From NCBI GenBank assembly GCA_946886245.1, contig CAMPIF010000083.1, forward strand, positions 1 through 11,632: a stretch of 11,632 nt of DNA. The letters run 5' to 3'. The stretch comes from Ectopseudomonas composti. GTDB lineage: Bacteria; Pseudomonadota; Gammaproteobacteria; Pseudomonadales; Pseudomonadaceae. Position 1 is the first letter of the stretch. Every line of letters begins with the position of its first letter. A program made the translations under genes and the position numbers. The notes beneath the pieces were generated by a model. It searched no databases. It saw only the letters and a program-made list of their open reading frames with translations, and was not told where the DNA came from. Shown here piece after piece: positions 7,230 through 11,632 of the stretch.

Positions 7230-7538
7230 TCAGAGGTTGACCTTGTCGCCGCCCTTCAGGCCCAGCAGGTCACGGGCCTGATCCGGTGTGGCGACTTCGG
7301 CCCGGAGGGCCTCGATGATGCAGCGAATCTTGGCGACCTGCTGCGCGTTCGACTCCGCCGGCGTGCCTCGCCTGTCCTCCAGACCGACGCGGACGTTGCC
7401 GCCGAGGGCGCTGGCCTGGGCGGCGATGTCGTCGGGTGTATAGGGCAGCGCATCGGACATGCTCGGGGCATGGATCGCCCCGGTCAGCGCACAGGTGATG
7501 GTTCCCAGCGATCCGGCTCCGATGATTGCGGTTCTCAT
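7230..7538 (-). pseudogene. Chimeric remnant: reductase-like Rossmann N-terminus joined to a deleted beta-keto acid cleavage enzyme (BKACE/DUF849)
   Basis: An open frame of 102 codons that appears to be a decayed gene. Residues 1-14 (MRTAIIGAGSLGTI) look like the start of a Rossmann dinucleotide-binding protein of the ketopantoate-reductase kind (GAGSLG). From about residue 15, TCALTGAIHAPSMS and LPYTPDDIAAQA are the N-terminus of a BKACE. At about residue 43 it jumps to the BKACE C-terminus (LGGNVRVGLED, ESNAQQVAKIR, ATPDQARDLLGLKGGD). The middle of the barrel, about 200 residues including the family's metal-binding HxH motif, is absent, so it cannot be an active cleavage enzyme. It overlaps the symporter by ATGA, suggesting that an intact enzyme or enzymes once followed the transporter. 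BKACEs convert a beta-keto acid plus acetyl-CoA to acetoacetate and a CoA ester, so the symporter may have imported a precursor of such a compound. Assignments are from recalled family patterns. Confidence 0.75.
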
Positions 7539-9112
7539 GCGCGCTCTGCTTTGAGTTTCACCTCGGGCGAATCGGCAGCCTGGACTTCATCGCTTTCACG
7601 GCGGATCCGCAGCGCGACGGCACGGGTGGAGGGACTGACCTCGGGCTCGAAATAGGCCTCGTAGGCTTCCTTGGGCGGCGCGGGAGTCAGGAACACGCCG
7701 ACCAGGGTGGCCACCAGCGAGAGGCCGGCGCCGACCCCGAAGGGATTCGAGGCGTCCAGGCTCTTGGCGGCGACGTAGGCGATCATCCCGATGACGATCC
7801 CGGCATAGGCACCGGTTCGGTTCATTCGCCGCCAGAACAGCCCCAGCCAGACCGGCCACATGAAGGCAGCGCCAAACGCGCCGTAGACATAGGTGAAGCC
7901 CATCGCCAGCAACAGTGGCGGCTTGATCGCACTCAGCACCGACAGCACGCCGAGCACCAGCACGGCAATGCGCAGTTGGCGGGTCGCACTGCGGTCGTCG
8001 AACGTCCGCTCGGGAAAGCACGAACGGTAGATGTCGTAGTAAAGCGAGGTGCCGCAGTTCAGCAGCATCGAGTTGGCAGTGGAGACCGCAGCCGCCAGTA
8101 GCGCGATCAGGGTCATGGCACCGACGAAGGCCGGGGCATGCTGCTGCACGATCAGCGGCATGATGTAGTCGGTGGTCTTGCCATCGGGCAGGCTGGGCAG
8201 CAGCGCCTTGGCGCCGATGCCGATGATGATCAGGCAGACGAAGATCGGGATCAGCGCGACCACGGTCCACATCATCTGCAAGACTGCCGCCTTGCTGTTC
8301 TTCGGCGCCATGAAACGGTTGATCCAGTGCGGCGCGACCGAAGCCCCGACCGCGTTCGACATGAAGATGCCGATCAGCACCGACCAGCCGAAGGTGCCGG
8401 CCGGCGACAACAGGATTCCTGGTTCCAGCGGCTCACCGCCGACGTTGATCGGCGCGGTCGTCTGCGCGACAGCGTCGAGGATCGGCCCGATCCCTCCGGT
8501 CGCATGGAGGATGCTGCCGGCACCGAACGCGAGACCGACAAGAATCAGTACCGCATTCAGGGTATCCGTGGCCGCGACCGACCAGAAGCCGCCCAGCGAG
8601 GTCAGCGCCAGCAGCGCGAGGAAGGCGAAGATCGCATATTCGTAGGGCACGCCAGTGATAGTGTTGAATACGATCCCGAAGCCCACGACCTGCAGGTGGC
8701 AGAAGATGAAATACCCCACCAGCATCAGCACGGCGACGATCAACTGCAGCACGCTCACGCGCTGGAACGGCTCGTAGCGCATGCGAATGAATTCGGGAAA
8801 GGTGCGGGCCGGCAACTCGGGACGTCGCACCCGCTGGGCGAGGATCGGCATCACCGCAGTGGCGAGGAACCAGCCCGCCACCCAGCCGATGATCGCTGCG
8901 ACGCCGGTGCGATACAGATAACCCGGCACGCCCATGACCGAGGCCACGCTGACCCAGGTGGCGACCGAGGTGCCGACCCCCAGCAGCAGCCCCATGCGGT
9001 GGCCGCCCGTGGTGAAATCGGAGAGCGACTCCACCTGCCTCGCGCTCGCGATGCAGGTCCAGACCAAGAAGAGCAGGTAGACGCCGAAGACGACGACATG
9101 AGAGCTGTTCAT
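7535..9112 (-). CDS. Sodium:solute symporter (SSS family)
   Basis: Inner-membrane secondary transporter of 525 residues, about 13 hydrophobic segments, of the PutP/PanF-like SSS family that couples solute import to sodium. Seen: the N-terminal LSDFTTGGHRMG (the usual DFFLAGR-like position) followed by SVATWVSVASVMGVPG (the TM1-2 region), and AAVSTANSMLLNCGTSLYYD (about 340-359), matching the conserved SSS segment with Ser/Thr residues that contribute to the sodium site. The C-terminal tail (about 475-525) is hydrophilic. It starts 9 nt after a 44-residue membrane peptide gene and overlaps the enzyme remnant by 4 nt, so the three form one operon, divergent from an AraC-family regulator. The substrate is unknown; the BKACE remnant suggests a carboxylate or quaternary amine degraded through a beta-keto acid. 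Confidence 0.92.
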   Translation of the reverse strand: MNSSHVVVFGVYLLFLVWTCIASARQVESLSDFTTGGHRMGLLLGVGTSVATWVSVASVMGVPGYLYRTGVAAIIGWVAGWFLATAVMPILAQRVRRPELPARTFPEFIRMRYEPFQRVSVLQLIVAVLMLVGYFIFCHLQVVGFGIVFNTITGVPYEYAIFAFLALLALTSLGGFWSVAATDTLNAVLILVGLAFGAGSILHATGGIGPILDAVAQTTAPINVGGEPLEPGILLSPAGTFGWSVLIGIFMSNAVGASVAPHWINRFMAPKNSKAAVLQMMWTVVALIPIFVCLIIIGIGAKALLPSLPDGKTTDYIMPLIVQQHAPAFVGAMTLIALLAAAVSTANSMLLNCGTSLYYDIYRSCFPERTFDDRSATRQLRIAVLVLGVLSVLSAIKPPLLLAMGFTYVYGAFGAAFMWPVWLGLFWRRMNRTGAYAGIVIGMIAYVAAKSLDASNPFGVGAGLSLVATLVGVFLTPAPPKEAYEAYFEPEVSPSTRAVALRIRRESDEVQAADSPEVKLKAERA

Positions 9113-9121
9113 CGCCGCGCC

Positions 9122-9256
9122 TCACTCGTAACCAAAGAACTTGCCGGTCGCGCCCCAGCGGCGCACGCCCGATTTCTCGATCTTCGCGCAAAGACAGAGC
9201 GAGACCGCGATACAGAACACGACGCTCGCGCCCCAGAACATCAATGCAATCCACAT
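9122..9256 (-). CDS. Small membrane peptide, probable symporter accessory protein
   Basis: A 44-codon gene. The product begins MWIALMFWGASVVFCIAVSL, a single hydrophobic helix (residues 2-23), and ends in a short basic and polar tail (KIEKSGVRRWG, then TGKFFGYE). The ATG has AGAGGGA 6 nt upstream, a strong ribosome site, and the stop lies 9 nt before the symporter start, so translation is likely coupled. Short one-helix proteins directly upstream of SSS transporters are a recurring arrangement and are annotated as symporter small accessory proteins. The role is probably assembly or stability of the transporter, which is inference. Three cysteines (residues 15, 21, 23) lie in or near the helix. 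Confidence 0.8.
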   Translation of the reverse strand: MWIALMFWGASVVFCIAVSLCLCAKIEKSGVRRWGATGKFFGYE

Positions 9257-9295
9257 AGGTCTTCCCTCTTGTTATTGTCTGGAATGACTGCTAGC

Positions 9296-9325
9296 GAATA
9301 AGGTGTCAGAAAAATCCGCACCCAA
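9296..9325 (-). promoter_or_regulatory. Candidate promoter of the symporter operon
   Basis: On the minus strand TTGGGT (9320-9325), an 18-nt spacer and TTATTC (9296-9301) resemble weak sigma-70 hexamers, with transcription starting near 9289. A weak promoter just downstream of paired repeats fits activator dependence. No alternative of better quality was found in the intergenic region. Confidence 0.35.
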
Positions 9326-9335
9326 TAAGGTTCTG

Positions 9336-9364
9336 AGCGGACAGAATCAGGGGGTTAGCGGACA
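9336..9364. promoter_or_regulatory. Tandem 8-bp direct repeats, candidate AraC-family operator
   Basis: AGCGGACA occurs at 9336-9343 and again at 9357-9364, a period of 21 bp (two helical turns). They lie between the divergent AraC-type regulator and symporter operon. Relative to the candidate symporter promoter they sit at about -47 to -54 and -68 to -75, the usual place for an AraC-family activator. They are also just 26 bp before the regulator's start codon, so autoregulation is possible. Confidence 0.5.
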
Positions 9365-9389
9365 TAAAAAGAAGAAGATGAGGGTCTCG

Positions 9390-10421
9390 ATGCAACCCCG
9401 CCTACCCCTGCCTGACGAACGAATCTATACGCCCTACAAGATCAGCGCGCTCGTCGAGGTGCTCGAAGCCCAGGGCGTTTCGCCTGCTGAGTGCCTCATG
9501 GGCAGCGGCGTCGAGGTCGACGACCTCGCCGACCCCTTCGCGCAGACATCCATACGCCAGTACATGACCGTCTGCGCCAATGCCCTGGTGCTGTCACGTG
9601 ATCCCGCAACGCCCTTCGAAGCGGGAACCCGCCTGCACGTCTCCGCCTACGGCATCTATGGCTATGCTTTGCTGTCCTGCCTGTCGCTTCGCGACTACTT
9701 CAGGCTGGCGAAACGGTTCCGCCGCCTCGCCACCCCACCCATGACCGTCGAATGGGACGAAAACGAGAACGAGGTGCGCTGGTTCGTCAACGATGTCTTC
9801 GTACTGAACCCTGACCCGGCGCTCCGGCAATTTCTCTTCGAGAAACAGTTCAGCATCAACGTGACCCACCTTCAGGACGTGGTGGGCCAACCCTACCCGC
9901 CCTTGCGGGCCTGCTTTTCCTATCCTGCGCCGCCCCATGCCGAGCTCTATGCCCGCTATCTGAACTGCCCCTGCTTCTTTGCTCAGCCCTTCTGCGAGCT
10001 GGCCTACGACCGCGCCATTCTCGAGCGCAAACCCGTGCTGGCTCATCCGCTGACGTCCGTGCTGGTGCAGGAAACCTGTGACCGGCTGATCGGCCAGACC
10101 AGGATCGCCTCAGGCACGGCGGGCTCCGTCTACCGCTTGCTGATGGATCGTCCAGGTCAGTTCCCGGACATGGAAGCGGCGGCACGGATGGTCAACATGA
10201 CCAGCCGTACGCTGCGTCGCCGGCTGGACGCCGAAGCCACATCCTTCCAGGCGATCCGTGACGAAGTGCGCTTGAAGCTGGCGCAGGAGTACCTGGGCGC
10301 GAACCGGATGAGCCTCCTGGATACGGCGATGCTCCTGGGGTTTTCAGACGTCGCCGGCTTCAGGAAGGCGCTCAAGCGCTGGACGGGCAAAGGGCCCGAT
10401 CAATTCCGCAAATCCTTGTGA
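9390..10421 (+). CDS. AraC-family transcriptional regulator
   Basis: A 343-residue regulator. The N-terminal two thirds resemble the arabinose-binding-like effector domain found in this AraC subgroup (start YKISALVEVLEAQGVSPAE). The C-terminal domain (about 255-343) has the two AraC helix-turn-helix units: AARMVNMTSRTLRRRLDAEA, then LLDTAMLLGFSDVAGFRKAL and KRWTGKGPDQFR, which is the family signature. The ATG at 9390 was preferred because GAGG lies 6 nt upstream and the length suits the family. An ATG at 9378 or the GTG at 9303 in the same frame would add a lysine-rich leader and would place the operator-like repeats inside the coding sequence. It is divergent from the symporter operon and most likely activates it in response to the transported compound. 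Effector unknown. Confidence 0.92.
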   Translation: MQPRLPLPDERIYTPYKISALVEVLEAQGVSPAECLMGSGVEVDDLADPFAQTSIRQYMTVCANALVLSRDPATPFEAGTRLHVSAYGIYGYALLSCLSLRDYFRLAKRFRRLATPPMTVEWDENENEVRWFVNDVFVLNPDPALRQFLFEKQFSINVTHLQDVVGQPYPPLRACFSYPAPPHAELYARYLNCPCFFAQPFCELAYDRAILERKPVLAHPLTSVLVQETCDRLIGQTRIASGTAGSVYRLLMDRPGQFPDMEAAARMVNMTSRTLRRRLDAEATSFQAIRDEVRLKLAQEYLGANRMSLLDTAMLLGFSDVAGFRKALKRWTGKGPDQFRKSL

Positions 10422-10679
10422 AAGGCGAGAGCGGATGCCCTGCACGGCCTGACTCCGATGCATCGCAGATGCATGCCCCCTGCGGCCAGACGCGACCACT
10501 GGCCGGCGCCTGGTAAACCAAAGACGACTCGGCCACCGAAGCGGTGACCGGGCCGAGCCTGAGCGATGCACCAAGCGAGCCACCTCACTTTCGCCCTCAG
10601 CCATTTCCTTGGCGACGAGAAAACTCTCGCCTTCGATCGCAACGCCGGCTATCCCCGCTACCGTCGCCCACGGCCCGGA
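10422..10679. other. Non-coding stretch between the AraC-type gene and the pxpA control region
   Basis: No convincing gene. Two inverted repeats are visible. ATGCATC-GCA-GATGCAT lies at 10458-10474. CTCGGC (10528-10533) pairs with GCCGAG (10552-10557), enclosing CACCG-AAG-CGGTG. The second may end AraC-type transcription, though no U-run follows. A minus-strand frame over about 10540-10670 reads as plausible protein but matches no family I know; decayed coding sequence is possible. Confidence 0.4.
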
Positions 10680-10724
10680 GGATCGAAATTTCTTATCCCC
10701 TGTGCACGTCTTAATTTGTTGGAC
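10680..10724 (+). promoter_or_regulatory. Shared LysR-type operator/promoter element, copy 3 (pxpA)
   Basis: A perfect dyad GGAT-N11-ATCC (10680-10683, 10695-10698) with the T-N11-A spacing of LysR-family boxes overlaps TTTCTTATC (10689-10697). Exactly 20 nt later comes GTTGGAC (10718-10724). AACAAT, 18 nt after TTGGAC, could be a -10. The pxpA start is 86 nt further on, close to the 83 nt seen for the TRAP copy. This ties pxpA to the LysR gene 7 kb away. Confidence 0.65.
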
Positions 10725-10810
10725 GCCAACCGGGTGCCCCTCAACAATGCCCAAAACCACCGCCTCCGCCCGAAGGATCGGACACTCGGCGCAAACCAAC
10801 AGAGTCCCCT

Positions 10811-11563
10811 ATGAAGAACCTGCTTCTGAACTGCGACATCGGCGAAAGCTTCGGCGCCTGGACCATGGGCCTGGACGCCGAGGTCATGCCCTACATCGAC
10901 TGCGCCAACATTGCCTGCGGTTTCCATGCCTCGGACCCCAGCGTGATGCGCAAGACCGTGGCCCTGGCCGTGGCCCATGACGTACGCATCGGCGCGCACA
11001 CCGCCTATCAGGACCTGGTCGGCTTCGGCCGTCGCTCGATGGACTGCACGCCGCAGGAAGTCGAAGACCTGATGCTCTACCAGATCGGTGCGCTGGAAGG
11101 CATCTGCCGCAGCCAGGGCACGCGTGTCAGCTACGTCAAACCGCACGGTGCGCTGTATCAGGACATGATGCGCAAACCCGCCACCCTGCGCGCGGTGATG
11201 AGCGCCGTGGCCAGGTACGACCGCCAGCTGCCGCTGATGCTGATGTGTACCCGCGACAACAGTGCCGCCCAGGCACTGGGCGAGGAATTCGGCCTGAGCC
11301 TGTGGTTCGAGGCTTTCGCCGACCGCGCCTACGACGCCGCCGGCTTCCTGGTCAGCCGCAGCCTGCCGGGTGCCGTGCATCACGACAGCGAGGTGATCGT
11401 CAGCCAGGCGCTGACCCTGGCGCGTGGCGAGGCCCTGCAGGCCAGCGACGGCAGCGCACTGCAGCTGGCCGCGCAGACGCTGTGCGTGCATGGCGACAAC
11501 GCCGGTTCGGTCGCCGCCGTCAGGCGCATCCGCCAGGCCTTCGACAGCCTGGTTCAGGCATGA
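10811..11563 (+). CDS. pxpA: 5-oxoprolinase (ATP-hydrolysing) subunit PxpA, LamB/YcsF family
   Basis: Subunit A of the PxpABC 5-oxoprolinase, which uses ATP to open 5-oxo-L-proline (pyroglutamate) to L-glutamate in the cytoplasm. Full length at 250 residues. Family motifs are clear: [10 protein letters not shown] (6-15), [12 protein letters not shown] (32-43), [15 protein letters not shown] (61-75), [11 protein letters not shown] (108-118), [10 protein letters not shown] (166-175), LVSRSLPGA (180-188) and CVHGDN (225-230). Most relatives have GAHPxxPD where this protein has GAHTAYQD, a variation of unknown effect. The start is supported by the motif at residue 6, but its ribosome site is weak (AGAG, 6 nt before). 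pxpB follows with an ATGA overlap, as in typical pxpBAC-type clusters. The upstream control element matches those of the porin and TRAP genes. Confidence 0.95.
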   Translation: MKNLLLNCDIGESFGAWTMGLDAEVMPYIDCANIACGFHASDPSVMRKTVALAVAHDVRIGAHTAYQDLVGFGRRSMDCTPQEVEDLMLYQIGALEGICRSQGTRVSYVKPHGALYQDMMRKPATLRAVMSAVARYDRQLPLMLMCTRDNSAAQALGEEFGLSLWFEAFADRAYDAAGFLVSRSLPGAVHHDSEVIVSQALTLARGEALQASDGSALQLAAQTLCVHGDNAGSVAAVRRIRQAFDSLVQA

Positions 11564-11632
11564 AGGCGCCCAACGCCAGGCTGGAAGTCGCCGGCATCGA
11601 CAGCCTGATCCTGCGCCTGTTCGACTTCATCG
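11560..11632 (+). CDS. pxpB: 5-oxoprolinase subunit PxpB (KipI-like), 5' fragment
   Basis: Only 24 codons are present before the right edge. The start codon overlaps the pxpA stop (ATGA), indicating coupled translation. The visible residues include [19 protein letters not shown], which I recognise from pseudomonad KipI/allophanate-hydrolase-subunit-1-like proteins. PxpB together with PxpC would complete the 5-oxoprolinase, and pxpC is expected just outside the window. Assignment rests on this short stretch and on gene order. Confidence 0.75.
   Translation, partial: MKAPNARLEVAGIDSLILRLFDFI

Noticed and set aside
8138..9301. Long plus-strand open frame (387 codons) opposite the symporter
   Set aside because: Extremely charged, His/Asp/Arg-rich translation with no family features; antisense to a convincing membrane transporter.
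9303..9389. AraC-type regulator starting at the GTG at 9303
   Set aside because: No Shine-Dalgarno, a lysine-rich leader not expected in the family, and overlap with the operator-like repeats. The ATG at 9390 is better supported.
10458..10474. ATGCATC-GCA-GATGCAT inverted repeat as a terminator for the AraC-type gene
   Set aside because: The stem is AT-containing with a 3-nt loop and no U-run follows; it is better left as an unexplained dyad.
10658..11491. Long minus-strand open frame (277 codons) opposite pxpA
   Set aside because: pxpA on the plus strand has all family motifs in order; the minus frame is its shadow.

Overview
The window looks like chromosomal DNA of a GC-rich gammaproteobacterium, most likely a Pseudomonas. 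The evidence is an OprD-family porin, a sigma-28-type chemoreceptor promoter, the style of the 5-oxoprolinase genes, and dense GC-rich coding. No tRNA, rRNA, CRISPR array or complete insertion sequence is visible. Species assignment is inference only.

Layout. Positions 1-2524 (minus strand) hold a tripartite TRAP transporter in the order periplasmic binding protein, small permease (DctQ type), large permease (DctM type). The large permease runs off the left edge. A hairpin followed by a U-run sits between the binding protein and the two permease genes. A LysR-type regulator (2731-3675, minus) lies just upstream of that operon and is divergent from an OprD-family porin (3947-5170, plus). A methyl-accepting chemotaxis protein follows (5309-7189, plus) behind a sigma-28-like promoter. 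Next comes a separate module: an AraC-family regulator (plus), and divergent from it a 44-residue membrane peptide, a sodium:solute symporter and a broken beta-keto acid cleavage enzyme remnant (all minus). The right end carries 5-oxoprolinase subunit A (pxpA) and the first codons of pxpB, overlapping by ATGA.

How the parts fit. The upstream regions of the TRAP operon, the porin and pxpA share a two-part element: TTTCyKATC, then 20-21 bp, then GTTGGAC. Its upstream part sits in a LysR-type dyad (AT-N10/11-ATC). This suggests that the LysR protein controls one pathway split over three transcripts: outer-membrane entry (porin), inner-membrane uptake (TRAP) and ATP-dependent opening of 5-oxoproline to glutamate (PxpABC). 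Two points recalled from the literature agree: an OprD paralogue of P. aeruginosa (OpdO) was linked to pyroglutamate, and Bordetella TRAP binding proteins were crystallised with pyroglutamate. The substrate remains an inference.

The AraC/symporter module lacks the shared element and has its own pair of 8-bp direct repeats 21 bp apart. Its position between the porin/chemoreceptor and pxpA suggests a later insertion into the 5-oxoproline locus, and its downstream enzyme has already decayed to a 102-codon chimera.
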